NCBI GenBank assembly: GCA_028718125.1
Contig: JAQUMN010000010.1
Span: 1 to 64,000, forward strand
DNA: 64,000 nucleotides
Reading direction: 5' to 3'
From: Kiritimatiellia bacterium
GTDB lineage: Bacteria > Verrucomicrobiota > Kiritimatiellia > JAAZAB01
Part shown: positions 22,697 to 32,580 of the stretch, one piece after another
Layout: the number at the start of each line of letters is the position of its first letter
Numbering within the stretch: the stretch's first letter is position 1
Translations under genes and position numbers: made by a program
The notes under the pieces: model-generated
Told to the model about the DNA's origin: nothing
Seen by the model: only the letters and a program-made list of their open reading frames with translations
Database searches by the model: none

Positions 22697-24004
22697 TTAC
22701 TTTTTCAAGAACAGCTCGATCACCGGCACGGTCACATCCGGCTTTTTTACCGGCAGCGTCAGGACCATTGAATTCTTCGTTTTTTCCCGGGCCTTCGCAT
22801 CCAACTGGTGGACCTGCCAATCCGCCAGACCTTTGATCGCAACTTCGGATGCATCGTTTAGAAGCTGGGCGTACTCCACCTTGCCGGCGAATCCGTCCAG
22901 GTGCAGGTGCATGAACGGCCAGGCAAAAACATGCACGTAAAGCCGGTTCGTCTGCGGGTTATAGGTCAGGCGGCAATCTTGAGGCGTTTGGAATCCGTCC
23001 GGCGCCTGCGTGCAGCCGTAAATGGAACGGCTGTGGCGTTTCATCCATGCGCCCATGGCGGCCAGCCGATCCAGCGCGCGCTGATCAAATTCACCACGGC
23101 CGGTCGGCCCGACGTTCAGCAACAGGTTCCCGCCCTTGCTGACGGAATCGATCAGCATCTGCACCAATTGATCAACGCTCTTCCAACTGGTTTCATCGCG
23201 ATGGTAGCCCCACGAGCCCGAAAATGTCTGGCATGCTTCCCAGACCACCCGCTGACCGTTCACCCGCACCCACTCCCGCGGCTGGAACTGCTCGGGCGTC
23301 TTGATGTCCCAGGCATCCGGCAGATCCAGCCGGTCGTCCAGGATCACGTGTGGAGCCAACTTGCGGACCAAGGCGTATAATTTTTCGCTTTGCCAGTCCT
23401 TGTGCCCCTTACCGCTGCCGTCTTCCTTGGGATAGCTGAAATCGAACCAGAGAATATCCACTTTGCCGAACTGGGTCAGTAGTTCACGCACCTGGCCATG
23501 CAGATATTTAGCATATTTCGACTGGTCGCGCCCCTTGTTCATCTGGGCGCGATCCGGGCGATTACGATAAGGCCCAATATGCGGGTCAATGACATAATGG
23601 GGGTGATGCCAGTCAATCAGCGAGTGATAAAACCCGACGCGCAGGTTCTCTTCGCGGAAGGCCTGGACCATCGGGCGCAGGAGATCGCGGCCGGCGGGCG
23701 TATTCGGCGCCTTGTAATCGGTGAGCTTGGAGTCCCACAGGCAAAAGCCTTCATGGTGCTTGGTGGTAATGACAAAATATTTCATGCCCGCGTCGGCCGC
23801 GGCCTTGGCCCACAGCTCGGGCTTGTAGAGATCGGGATCAAAATGCCGGAAATACATATCGTAGCGCTCGTCCGGAATTTGCTCGTTATGCTTGACCCAC
23901 TCATGGCGTGCCGGCTGGGCATAAAGCCCCCAGTGGATGAACATCCCGAAACGGTCGCGCATAAACCACGACGTGTCACCCGCAGTTTTCCTGACTTTGT
24001 CCAT
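22697..24004 (-). CDS. Alpha-L-fucosidase, GH29
   Basis: 435 aa. It hydrolyses terminal alpha-L-fucose from glycans by a retaining mechanism. The N-terminal (beta/alpha)8 barrel shows R-F-G-M-F-I-H-W-G-L-Y (~18-28), T-T-K-H-H-E-G-F (~81-88) and the nucleophile segment I-L-W-F-D-F-S with its Asp (~190). A late G-G-N-L-L-L-N-V-G-P-T (~285) and a short C-terminal beta domain follow. There is no signal peptide, so it acts in the cytoplasm on imported fuco-oligosaccharides. It lies 22 bases from comEC, with no sugar transporter or sulfatase nearby. Confidence 0.92.
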   Translation of the reverse strand: MDKVRKTAGDTSWFMRDRFGMFIHWGLYAQPARHEWVKHNEQIPDERYDMYFRHFDPDLYKPELWAKAAADAGMKYFVITTKHHEGFCLWDSKLTDYKAPNTPAGRDLLRPMVQAFREENLRVGFYHSLIDWHHPHYVIDPHIGPYRNRPDRAQMNKGRDQSKYAKYLHGQVRELLTQFGKVDILWFDFSYPKEDGSGKGHKDWQSEKLYALVRKLAPHVILDDRLDLPDAWDIKTPEQFQPREWVRVNGQRVVWEACQTFSGSWGYHRDETSWKSVDQLVQMLIDSVSKGGNLLLNVGPTGRGEFDQRALDRLAAMGAWMKRHSRSIYGCTQAPDGFQTPQDCRLTYNPQTNRLYVHVFAWPFMHLHLDGFAGKVEYAQLLNDASEVAIKGLADWQVHQLDAKAREKTKNSMVLTLPVKKPDVTVPVIELFLKK

Positions 24005-24116
24005 TGTTAAGCTCCTTAAGTTACAGGATTAATCTGTCCTAAAGTTTCACGGCATGATCCATAGGCCCGGGAAAAAGTCAACAGCAGATTCGTTGCCGCC
24101 ATCCCGAATTACCCGG

Positions 24117-25397
24117 TTACATATCGGGGTCCGGCGTCTGTCGTCTGTCCTCCTCCCGCTGACGAATGGCCGCGATGCGCCGGAGGACCGGCGGGTGGCT
24201 GTAGTCAAGAAACACCTTGAGCGGGTGCGGCGTCAGGTTGACAAGATTATCCACGCTCAACTTCTTCAAGGCCGCGATCATGCTCTCCGGCTGGTTGAGG
24301 CTGGTCACGGCAAACGCGTCGGCCTCGTACTCAAACTGGCGGGACACCCAATTGCTGAAGACGGAAAGCGTCATGTCGATCGGCGTATAGAGCAGACCGA
24401 AAAACACGATCCCCGCGTAAACGGAAGGTTTGGCCACGCCAAATGCTTGGAAGATTGCAGGCGCGCGGATCATCAGGGAGAGGACAAAGAACATCAGGCC
24501 GGAACTGACCAGCGAAATCAGCAAAAACTTCAAAATATGCCGGCGTTGATAATGACCGATCTCGTGGGCCAGGACGCTGACTAATTCCGGCACGGTATGC
24601 TTTTGGATCAGAGTGTCGTAGAGCACGATCCGCCGGAACCGGCCGAACCCCGTGAACATGGCATTGGCCTTTGAGGAACGCCTGGAACCATCCATGGTAT
24701 ATACGCCCTGAATCTTGAAATCCTGCGAGCGGGCATAGGCTTCGATAGCCTGGCGCAATTCACCCGGCGGCAGCGGAACAAACTTGTTGAAAAGCGGCAT
24801 GATGGCAACCGGCGCAATAAATGTCAGGAACAACTGAAACCCAAAGAGTCCCAGCCAGGCATAGACCCAGGCCCACGACCCGGCTTTCTCAAAAAACCAC
24901 AGAACGAGCGCCAAGGCCACGGCGCCCAGCACACCGGCCAACGCCACGCTTTTCAGCAAGTCCAGTACAAAGGTGCCGACAGTCATCCGGTTGAATCCGT
25001 AGCGTTCCTCAATCACAAACGTCTCGTAGACTGAAAACGGGAGTTGGATTAAAAAAATCGGGATCATCAGGAGGCCGGCAAAGATCAGGCCAGTGACAAT
25101 CGTTCCCGTCTGGAAATGGCGCGCCGCCTGGTCCACCAGGGCAAAGCCGCCCGCCAGGATAAAAGCAACGATCAGGGTGGTAAAAATGGCGGCTTTGATC
25201 ATCGCAAACCAGGTGTTGGCGCGCAGATAGTCCTGGGCCGCCTGGTAGCGTGCGGCATCATAATACCCCTCAAAATCCGCCGGCAGGCGTGTCGTCAACT
25301 GCCGAATATTGAGCCAGTTGACCAGAATATCAAACAGGCATGAGCCGATCAGAATGACCAGAATGACTATAAGTATTTTATGGGGGGTCAATACCAT
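24117..25397 (-). CDS. M48 family membrane zinc metalloprotease (Ste24-like)
   Basis: 426 aa. A M48-type N-terminal membrane region (five or so hydrophobic helices, residues 1-200) is followed by the zinc site L-A-H-E-I-G-H-Y (H-E-x2-H, ~285) and a downstream E in E-Y-E-A-D-A-F-A. This layout matches the CAAX-protease/Ste24 branch, larger than HtpX. In bacteria it probably degrades misfolded or unneeded membrane proteins. The gene stands alone on the reverse strand between the fucosidase and a radical SAM gene. Confidence 0.9.
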   Translation of the reverse strand: MVLTPHKILIVILVILIGSCLFDILVNWLNIRQLTTRLPADFEGYYDAARYQAAQDYLRANTWFAMIKAAIFTTLIVAFILAGGFALVDQAARHFQTGTIVTGLIFAGLLMIPIFLIQLPFSVYETFVIEERYGFNRMTVGTFVLDLLKSVALAGVLGAVALALVLWFFEKAGSWAWVYAWLGLFGFQLFLTFIAPVAIMPLFNKFVPLPPGELRQAIEAYARSQDFKIQGVYTMDGSRRSSKANAMFTGFGRFRRIVLYDTLIQKHTVPELVSVLAHEIGHYQRRHILKFLLISLVSSGLMFFVLSLMIRAPAIFQAFGVAKPSVYAGIVFFGLLYTPIDMTLSVFSNWVSRQFEYEADAFAVTSLNQPESMIAALKKLSVDNLVNLTPHPLKVFLDYSHPPVLRRIAAIRQREEDRRQTPDPDM

Positions 25398-25493
25398 ACC
25401 AAGTCATTCCTCATCTGTAAAAGACCGGGTACCCTTACCCGGCGCATCGCCCGGTGTGAGCACCGGGCCTACATGCAATCCATCGCCCTCTTC

Positions 25494-26492
25494 CTACCCT
25501 CCGACATAATACGTTTCGCCGTTGCGAACTTCTTTTCGAACGGCGTGTTCCGCGATCAGTTCCCGCGCCATTGTCTCGATCTCTTCCCGGCTGAGCGCAA
25601 AGGCGTGCGCCACATCTTCGGCCGTGCAGGGCCGGCGTTGGAGCATGGCCAGCACGGCGGCTTTATCGGCGCGGCGCGATCCCGATCGTGATCCCGGCTC
25701 CGCCAAAGCGCTTCGCCGAGGCAAGTCGTGCATCGGGGCGGCGCCGGGCACAAACCGCGCAATGACTTCCGCCGCCGGTGCAAAGCACCCGGCCAGGGAG
25801 TGCAACTGCGATTCCGAGAGCGATGGCACGTTCTGCTGGGCCGTGGGCCGTACGGCCGTGTTAAGCTGGAGGCGATCCGGCCGGATCGTCCGGGTCAGCG
25901 CGGCGATGGCCTCAACTTGGCTACGCAAGGCGTTGAGGCCGGGCACAATAAACACTTCCATCCATAATTCGCCGGAAAAATCCTGCCGGAACTTCCGTAA
26001 TCCATCCACCAAACAGTCGAACGACAAATCGGCATGCGGACGGGTAATGGCCGCGAATGACGCCAGGTCCCAGGCGGAAAGCGATACCTTGACCACATCG
26101 GCCAGCGCGGCGGCCGTACGCACCTCCGGCAGGTGGAGCAGCGTACTGTTGGTGAGCAGGGCCGACCGAACCCCCGCGTGGGGGCGCCCCCGCCCTTGGG
26201 TGCGGATGGCGGCGAGGACGTCGCCGAAGCGCGTGTGAAGCGTGGGTTCTCCGGATCCGGTTACGGTGATGAAGTCAGCCTTCAGGTTGAGCGCGAACCA
26301 GTCCGCCAGTTCCTTCAGCACCGCTTCGGTGGGCACGTATTCCTTGCGGGAGAGCGTCCGATGCGTGGTCGGCCCCACCTCGCAGAAAATGCAGTCCAGC
26401 GTGCAGGTCTTGTGCGGCACAAGATCCACGCCCAGCGAAAGCCCGAACCGGCGCGAAGGCACGGGACCGAATAGATATTTAAAATCAGGCAT
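25494..26492 (-). CDS. Radical SAM protein with C-terminal winged helix
   Basis: 332 aa. The motif C-T-L-D-C-I-F-C (residues ~31-38) is the CxxxCxxC cluster site that cleaves S-adenosylmethionine. It is preceded by F-G-P-V-P-S-R-R-F-G-L-S-L-G, a signature of a family of uncharacterised Fe-S oxidoreductases. T-V-T-G-S-G-E-P-T-L-H is the G-G-E-like SAM contact. The last ~70 residues look like a winged helix (K-A-A-V-L-A-M-L-Q-R-R-P-C-T-A-E-D-V). The substrate is unknown. Confidence 0.85.
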   Translation of the reverse strand: MPDFKYLFGPVPSRRFGLSLGVDLVPHKTCTLDCIFCEVGPTTHRTLSRKEYVPTEAVLKELADWFALNLKADFITVTGSGEPTLHTRFGDVLAAIRTQGRGRPHAGVRSALLTNSTLLHLPEVRTAAALADVVKVSLSAWDLASFAAITRPHADLSFDCLVDGLRKFRQDFSGELWMEVFIVPGLNALRSQVEAIAALTRTIRPDRLQLNTAVRPTAQQNVPSLSESQLHSLAGCFAPAAEVIARFVPGAAPMHDLPRRSALAEPGSRSGSRRADKAAVLAMLQRRPCTAEDVAHAFALSREEIETMARELIAEHAVRKEVRNGETYYVGG

Positions 26493-27118
26493 GGTTTTTC
26501 GTTCTTAGTTCTTCGTTCTTTGTTCAATGCATAGGAATTTCGGTTCCTCTTCACAATTCATGGGTAATGCATCTGCTATGAATGTTTTAATATGTTGCTG
26601 TAAAGTTATTTATGCTAACGGACATGCCATGGCGATTCGGTATCCGAACAAATCCGTCGACAGATTAACCAATGAGGCACGGAGGACACGGAATAGACCA
26701 CCCAACACAAAGACTCGCAAACTGACGCCCCGGATGACCGGCGCCTCAGTTTGCTCACAGTTGTTATTAGGAGCCCACTGAATAAACTATGATTAAATCT
26801 CCCGTCTTTCTTCATATACAACCAATTTTGTCAAATTCGATATTAACGCACTGGTTAATGTCAAATTTGACAAAGCCTCGTCTGGTTACCTCCATGTCTC
26901 CGCGCCTCCGTGGTAAAATTCCGCTGTTGACCCACATAATTCTGGTGTAGAGCCGGAATTTCAATCTTGGTAGGAGGGGCGCTACGCGCCGCGACCCTCG
27001 CCGCACATAGTGCGCCTCCCACATTAAATAGTTGCCGAAGACCTAATTCAATAGTCGTCATTGTTATCGCTTCTTTATCCCCACGCTTTCATTCGATGCT
27101 GAACGTTGGACGTTTCCT
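26493..27118. other. Intergenic region made of dispersed-repeat fragments
   Basis: I see no gene here. Near 26670-26700 and 26890-26915 are pieces of the common CACGGAGG / CCTCCGTGG type repeat in opposite orientation. Near 26975-27025 is a GGCGCTACGCGCC palindrome cluster. A long hairpin lies at 26827-26874. Confidence 0.5.
26827..26874. repeat. 21-bp inverted repeat
   Basis: The arms 26827-26847 and 26854-26874 pair at 19 of 21 positions around GCACTG. The arms themselves contain TTTGTCAAAT/ATTTGACAAA, so the element is palindromic at two scales. It may be a transcript end or a small mobile palindrome. Confidence 0.6.
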
Positions 27119-27370
27119 TCAGTACTGTTTTTCGTATTCGCCATGCCCCAAGCGTTTCAGCTTATGGAAGCCGGCCTGGCTGGCACGGCGATCGAGCGAA
27201 CTTTTTGACCCGCCTACCGCGGGCGCCGAGATCAGGCGGCTGACCGGCGCCCCGCAAACGGGGCATTTATCGAGAGGCGCCGCTTGCATACCCTCCAATC
27301 GTTCAAACGGCTGGCGGCAGGCGGCGCATCCCTGCGTCGGATCATTAACCTGATATTCACGGATGGGCAT
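27119..27370 (-). CDS. FmdB-type zinc-ribbon protein
   Basis: 83 aa. I chose the ATG at 27370 (M-P-I-R-E-Y-Q-V) because the longer frame is low-complexity repeat sequence. Residues show C-A-A-C ... F-E-R-L-E-G ... C-P-V-C-G-A-P, the paired CxxC zinc ribbon of FmdB-family regulators, followed by a basic tail. A regulatory role is known only loosely for the family. Confidence 0.75.
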   Translation of the reverse strand: MPIREYQVNDPTQGCAACRQPFERLEGMQAAPLDKCPVCGAPVSRLISAPAVGGSKSSLDRRASQAGFHKLKRLGHGEYEKQY

Positions 27371-27733
27371 ATGTGTTATTTCTGATTTATTCCGCCTGAG
27401 GCGGACCCGCCTATGGCGGGGATTTATTATTAACGACAACCCGAAACTGCCTGGGTGCAGGCTCAAGAAGCAGGGCTGCGTCATCCATGCCAAAACCAGC
27501 GGCGTCGCGTTCTTCCGCCCACCAATATCGTGAAAATATTGGCATTCATGGAGGGTCGAGCTCCCGCGAGACCGTTCTTGACGCAGCCCTGGGCGGAGAA
27601 GGTATCGCCTCCACTTTCTACTTGACTCCGGACTTTTTTCTTGGAAACTGGCTGCGTTCTGTTGGCCGGTAAGCAGCGCCTCCTCGCTTTATTACTATGT
27701 TTGCAAAGGCACTATAACAAAGGACACCTTGGC
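27371..27733. other. Intergenic region with palindromic repeats
   Basis: Contains tandem hairpins TCCGCC-TGA-GGCGGA and CCCGCC-TAT-GGCGGG near 27390-27422, a CCAATAT/ATATTGG hairpin near 27521-27541, and GTCGAGCTCCCGCGAGACCG near 27556-27575, a typical dispersed-repeat fragment. I see no gene. Confidence 0.5.
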
Positions 27734-28801
27734 ATGAAATCTAAATTTCGATGCGGACTGGCACGCCAGGGCGTAGCCCTTCGGCGAAGCCTGGCGGGCG
27801 GAATTGTGATCGCACTGGTATTGGCCTTAGGCACGCCCACCCTTGCCCGGGCCAAGCAGAGCACAACCATCGCCCGGGACCCCTATATAGGCGCCATGGT
27901 GATTGACGCCGAGAGCGGCCAGATCCTGGTGGCCGACAATCCCGACGCCAAGACTTATCCCGCCAGCGTACTGAAACTGATGAATCTTCTGGTCATCCTT
28001 GAAAAGATCCAGGGCGGCACCCTGACCCTGCAGGACAAAGTGCTGATCACGGCAGAAGCATCCAAAATCGGCGGCTCGCAGGTTTATCTCAAGGAAAACG
28101 AAACATTCACCATTGACGAACTGTTGTATGCCCTCATGGTGCAATCGGCCAACGATGCCGCCACGGCCCTGGCCATTCACGTGGCGGGCAGCAAGGACGG
28201 GTTTGTTGAGCTTATGAACCAGCGCGCACGCACGCTGGGCATGAAATCCACGGAATTTAATTCGATCCATGGCCTGCCGCCGGGACCAGGCCAGAAACCG
28301 GATGTCACCACCCCCCGCGACCTGACGCGCCTTGCGCGTGAAATATTGAAATATCCGGACGCCTTGCGCTACACCTCAACCCGCGAGCGGGGTTTCCGCA
28401 ATAATACGTTTATCATGCGAACGCACAATCATCTTATGGGCAAAGTTGTGGGTTGTGACGGCATGAAAACCGGATATTTTACCGCCGCCGGCTATTCCAT
28501 CATCGCCACCGCCCGCCGGGGCGATGACCGCGTCATCGCCGTGGTTATGGGCAGTTCCAATCGCAAGCTCCGGGATATCAAGGCGACGGAACTGCTGGCC
28601 AAGGGATTCCTGCTCATGCCGAAGAAACCGGTAACCGCTCCGCAAGTCACCAATCCGCCGCCTTTGTCAGAGACTCAGCCGGTTGAAAAATCTTCCGCCG
28701 CCCGCACGGCGGCAAAAATAGTCCTGCTGATCGCAGTCCTGGCGCTGGCGGCGCTGGGGATCTTCTATTTCCTGCGCTTGCGCCAGCGCCCTCCGGAATG
28801 A
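27734..28801 (+). CDS. D-alanyl-D-alanine carboxypeptidase (S11)
   Basis: 355 aa from ATG 27734. An N-terminal signal peptide (~1-37, ending L-A-R-A) is followed by the penicillin-binding fold with S-V-L-K (SxxK, ~81), S-A-N (SxN, ~137) and K-T-G (~239). It trims the terminal D-Ala from peptidoglycan stem peptides in the periplasm. Unlike DacA, which ends in an amphipathic helix, it ends in a proline-rich linker and a true membrane helix (I-V-L-L-I-A-V-L-A-L-A-A-L-G-I) with a short basic tail. It stands 89 bases upstream of the efflux operon. Confidence 0.9.
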   Translation: MKSKFRCGLARQGVALRRSLAGGIVIALVLALGTPTLARAKQSTTIARDPYIGAMVIDAESGQILVADNPDAKTYPASVLKLMNLLVILEKIQGGTLTLQDKVLITAEASKIGGSQVYLKENETFTIDELLYALMVQSANDAATALAIHVAGSKDGFVELMNQRARTLGMKSTEFNSIHGLPPGPGQKPDVTTPRDLTRLAREILKYPDALRYTSTRERGFRNNTFIMRTHNHLMGKVVGCDGMKTGYFTAAGYSIIATARRGDDRVIAVVMGSSNRKLRDIKATELLAKGFLLMPKKPVTAPQVTNPPPLSETQPVEKSSAARTAAKIVLLIAVLALAALGIFYFLRLRQRPPE

Positions 28802-28889
28802 GGAGGACGGAACAGGCCAAAGCGCCTATTATTTTGACTGATCCAGAGGGAAACACCTTTTTGTGAATTGACAAGGTGATGCTGATTCC

Positions 28890-30464
28890 ATGAAAAATCA
28901 CCTGATAGCCTGTATTGGGATGGCCGGCGCTTTGGCTCTGCTGGGAAGCGGATGCATGTCATCCCGCTATGTGGACCACATCGTACGTGAGGCAGTTTCG
29001 GATAAGGCCCAGTCGGTTGTGGAAAGCAGCAATACGGTGGAAGATGCCTTTGCGCAAATCAAGGACGCCAACCAGGCGCCGGCCCGTATTGAGCTGGACT
29101 TGAACGTGGCGCTGCGCATGACGGCCCGGTTCAGCCGGACGCTACAGACACAGCGGGAACAACTGTATTTCCAGGGACTCGATACCCTGGCCACGCGCCG
29201 GCAATTCGGACCCCAGTATGCCGGCACGTTGGACTACGTGTTAAACTGGCCGGAAAACTCATCCCGCAATGCCGCAGGTTCACTGAACCTGCAGGCCAGC
29301 CAATTGCTGCGCCATGGCGGCACGCTTGCCGCCAATGCCGGTTCCAGCGCAACGGCTTACCAATCCGGCGGCACCAACGGCGCCACCGACAGATACAACA
29401 ATTTTGCCACGCTTTCCCTGACCCAGCCGCTCATGCAGGGCGCCGGCTATGAAGCCAGTCACAACCTAGCCATCCAGGCCGAGCAGAATTTATTATATCA
29501 ACTCCGCTCCCTGGTGAGGAAACGCCAGGAACTAGCGATTGATACGATGGCAACCTATTACAGCTTGCTGATTCAAAGCGCTAATGTGGCAAACACAGGT
29601 ACCAACCTAAGCCAGGCAATCTACCTGCGCCGCCGCTCAGAAGCCATGTTCAGGGTGGGCAAGAGCAAGATCGACGACGTCTTTCGGGCAATTCAAAATG
29701 AGTTAACGGTCAGTAACAGCCTTGAGTTCACCGAAATCAACCTTGCCACGAGTACGAGCCAGTTTCTGATCAAGCTGGGATTGCCGATCAATACCGGCGT
29801 TCAGTTGGCGGGGTCGATCCCGGATTTGAAACAAGTGACGTTGGACGAGGAAAATTGCATCCGCCTGGCGCTCGAATTGCGCCTGGACCTGATGACCGCA
29901 CGCGACAATGTGGCCGACGCGGAACGCCATGTGCGGATCGCGCGCAACGCATTATTGCCGCAGATAGATGCGATGGGCACGGCCAATTTAAACGGCACTT
30001 CCGACCAATCGCCGGTGAATCAGGATTACGAGAGCTTGTTGACCGCCGGCGTGAGCATGGCGTTGCCGCTGGATAAACGCAACGAGCGGGACATGCTGCG
30101 GCGCAAACGGATACTACTGGACGAGACCCAGCGCGCGCTGGACGAGAAGATCGATACCACCAAAGTGGCGATCATTGACAGCTTCCGCAAGTTACAATTA
30201 CAGGCCGAAACGGTCCGGATGCAGAAAGAAGTCGTTCGGATTTCAACGCTGAACGTCCGCGCGACCCAAATGCGGTTCGAAACAGGCAAAGTGGATAACT
30301 CCAGCGTAGTGACGGCACAGCAGACATTATTGGCCGCCAAGAATGCCTATATCGTGGCACTGGCAACGTATGAACAGGAGCGCGTGCAGTTGTTGATGGA
30401 TATCGGCCTGCTCGATGTGAGCGCGGATGGAACCTTTATCGAATTGCCCGTGCCAAAGGGATAA
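28890..30464 (+). CDS. TolC-family outer-membrane efflux lipoprotein
   Basis: 524 aa. The signal peptide ends L-G-S-G-C, a lipobox, so the mature protein is a lipoprotein. The rest is two repeats of the outer-membrane efflux protein fold with long helices (E-L-A-I-D-T-M-A-T-Y-Y-S-L-L and a later D-T-T-K-V-A-I-I-D-S-F). It would form the trimeric exit duct of the exporter encoded next. The adaptor gene follows after one base. Confidence 0.88.
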   Translation: MKNHLIACIGMAGALALLGSGCMSSRYVDHIVREAVSDKAQSVVESSNTVEDAFAQIKDANQAPARIELDLNVALRMTARFSRTLQTQREQLYFQGLDTLATRRQFGPQYAGTLDYVLNWPENSSRNAAGSLNLQASQLLRHGGTLAANAGSSATAYQSGGTNGATDRYNNFATLSLTQPLMQGAGYEASHNLAIQAEQNLLYQLRSLVRKRQELAIDTMATYYSLLIQSANVANTGTNLSQAIYLRRRSEAMFRVGKSKIDDVFRAIQNELTVSNSLEFTEINLATSTSQFLIKLGLPINTGVQLAGSIPDLKQVTLDEENCIRLALELRLDLMTARDNVADAERHVRIARNALLPQIDAMGTANLNGTSDQSPVNQDYESLLTAGVSMALPLDKRNERDMLRRKRILLDETQRALDEKIDTTKVAIIDSFRKLQLQAETVRMQKEVVRISTLNVRATQMRFETGKVDNSSVVTAQQTLLAAKNAYIVALATYEQERVQLLMDIGLLDVSADGTFIELPVPKG

Positions 30465-30465
30465 C

Positions 30466-31905
30466 ATGAAGAAAATAATTATAGCGGCGATCGGGGTGTT
30501 GGTTACGCTTCTGCTAATCTGGGGCCTGGCCCGGGACAGGAGCCCGGTCACTTCGAGCCAGCAACGGACATTGACAGCCGAAGTTAAGAAAGGGCCCCTG
30601 GTGATTACGGTCAAAGGTTCAGGAACCATCCAGGCCGTCAATCCCAATAAAATCAGGCTTAAGATCAAGCGGCAAGCGGCGATCACGTTTCTGAAGCCGG
30701 AGGGAACACGGGTGGCCAAAGACGAAGTGGTGGCGCGCTTGAATACAGATGATATTGATCGCGATATTACCGCCAAGGAAGCCGCGGCCCTGGATGCAAC
30801 GAATAAGCTCTATGCCGCCCGGGCAGCCCTGGAAATTCAGCAGATGGACAATGTCGCCAATTTGGCGGAGGCGCAGCAGAAGTCGAAGGCGGCCGAGCTG
30901 GAACTGGAACAATTTCAGCAGGGCGATGGCCCGGTGGAAATGCTGGATTCGGAACTAAACCTGCAGACGGCACAAAGCGAACTGGATCGGGCCGAGGTTA
31001 CGTATAAAGACGGCCAGGGCCTTTTTAAAGAGGGTTTTGCCACCCGGAACGAGCTCGAGGAATGGAGGATGTTGCTTGAAAAATCGAGGGGCACCGTAGA
31101 AACGAGCAACATGAAAATGCATGCGCTCGAGCAATTCGGCCAACCCGTGAAGTTGTCCGCCAAGCGCGGCGCGCTGGAAAGCGCAAAAGCGAACTTAGAG
31201 AAGGTGCGCAAGCAAAGCGAAACGCAATTGCAGAGCAAGATGAAAGACGTGGACGTGGCGAAGATGAACCTGGATCGCGCGGAGAAGGATCTCAACATGG
31301 CACGTGAAGACCGCAACAATTATGAGATCAAGGCGCCGGTGGACGGCCTGGTCAATTATGGCGATCCGGACGAGTGGTGGAGCCGCCGTAATATCCAGGT
31401 TGGCGGGAACGCGAATAACGGACAAACCCTCCTGAATATTCCCGATATGTCGGCGATGAAGGCCGTGGTGCCCATTTTGGAGGCGGATATCGCCAAGGTT
31501 AAAGTCGGTCAAAAAGCGAACATTACCGTGGAAGCGATCCACGGCGCCATATTGCATGGCGAAGTAATCACCGTGCCGGAAGTGGCCAGCCGGGAGAATT
31601 GGATAAGCGGGAACCAGTTTAAAATCGAGATTGCCATCGCTGACGGCAAGGATTTGAAAACCGGGCTTTCGTGCGAAGCAGAGATTGTCACTGACACAAT
31701 TTCCTCCGCGGTTTTCCTGCCCATTCCCGCGGTTTTTAGCGAAGGGGATCGTTATCTGGTTTATCCGGTAAAAGGCAGCGGAAAGGACGGGATCGAGGTT
31801 CGGCTCGGCAAAGCCTCGGTCCAGGATGTGGAAATCCTGAGCGGGGTCGAACCCGGTCGACGCGTTTTCCTGACGCGGCCGGATATAGCGGATGAAAAGA
31901 AGTAA
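30466..31905 (+). CDS. Periplasmic adaptor of tripartite exporter (HlyD/MacA family)
   Basis: 479 aa; I chose ATG 30466 since the longer frame overlaps tolC. A single N-terminal membrane anchor (I-I-I-A-A-I-G-V-L-V-T-L-L-L-I-W) leads into a split lipoyl domain, a long coiled-coil hairpin (~110-290, with repeated A-K-A-N-L-E-K-V-R-K), the second lipoyl half (Y-E-I-K-A-P-V-D-G-L-V) and beta-barrel domains. It links the inner-membrane pump to the TolC-like duct. Confidence 0.88.
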   Translation: MKKIIIAAIGVLVTLLLIWGLARDRSPVTSSQQRTLTAEVKKGPLVITVKGSGTIQAVNPNKIRLKIKRQAAITFLKPEGTRVAKDEVVARLNTDDIDRDITAKEAAALDATNKLYAARAALEIQQMDNVANLAEAQQKSKAAELELEQFQQGDGPVEMLDSELNLQTAQSELDRAEVTYKDGQGLFKEGFATRNELEEWRMLLEKSRGTVETSNMKMHALEQFGQPVKLSAKRGALESAKANLEKVRKQSETQLQSKMKDVDVAKMNLDRAEKDLNMAREDRNNYEIKAPVDGLVNYGDPDEWWSRRNIQVGGNANNGQTLLNIPDMSAMKAVVPILEADIAKVKVGQKANITVEAIHGAILHGEVITVPEVASRENWISGNQFKIEIAIADGKDLKTGLSCEAEIVTDTISSAVFLPIPAVFSEGDRYLVYPVKGSGKDGIEVRLGKASVQDVEILSGVEPGRRVFLTRPDIADEKK

Positions 31906-31908
31906 GCC

Positions 31909-32580
31909 ATGATCAAACTGCTGGATGTGACCAAAACCTATTTTTTGGGAACAGGCGTCCGGGCCTTGCAGAATGCCACGTTGACTATTTCACGCAACGA
32001 ATATGTCGGGATTCTGGGGCCTTCCGGCTCCGGCAAGTCCACGCTGTTGTATTTGCTTGGACTGCTGGATACGCCCACGCAGGGCCAGGTGCTCTTCGAA
32101 GGCCGGGACACGGCCCTGCTGACGGACACAGAATTGTCCGCGCTGCGGGGCCGATCCATCGGCTTCGTTTTCCAAACCTATCACCTGGTTTCCCATCTCT
32201 CGGTGCGCGAAAACGTGGAACTGCCGCTCTACTATCAGGGCCTGGAACCCTGGGAACGCCATGACCGGGCAAGGGCGCAAATCGAAAAAGTAAATCTGGC
32301 GCATCGCATGAAACATTTGCCCGCGGAGCTGTCGGGCGGCGAGAGACAACGCGTGGCAATCGCACGGGCTCTGGTCACCGAGCCCAAGCTGATCCTGGCC
32401 GATGAGCCCACGGGCAACCTGGACTCCAAAAACGGCGCGGAAATCCTGGCTATTTTCGAACAGCTGCACGGCCAGGGAAAAACCATTGTCATGATCACGC
32501 ATGACCTGGCAATCGCCCGGAGATTTCCTCGAATCGTTCGAATATCGGACGGTGTGCTTCATGAGGAGGCGCTCGCATGA
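31909..32580 (+). CDS. MacB/LolD-type ABC transporter ATPase
   Basis: 223 aa. Walker A is G-P-S-G-S-G-K-S-T (~36-44). The signature is [14 protein letters not shown] (~143-156). Walker B is [12 protein letters not shown]. The H-loop is M-I-T-H-D. Its stop overlaps the permease start (ATGA). It powers the type VII (mechanotransmission) ABC exporter. Confidence 0.92.
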   Translation: MIKLLDVTKTYFLGTGVRALQNATLTISRNEYVGILGPSGSGKSTLLYLLGLLDTPTQGQVLFEGRDTALLTDTELSALRGRSIGFVFQTYHLVSHLSVRENVELPLYYQGLEPWERHDRARAQIEKVNLAHRMKHLPAELSGGERQRVAIARALVTEPKLILADEPTGNLDSKNGAEILAIFEQLHGQGKTIVMITHDLAIARRFPRIVRISDGVLHEEALA

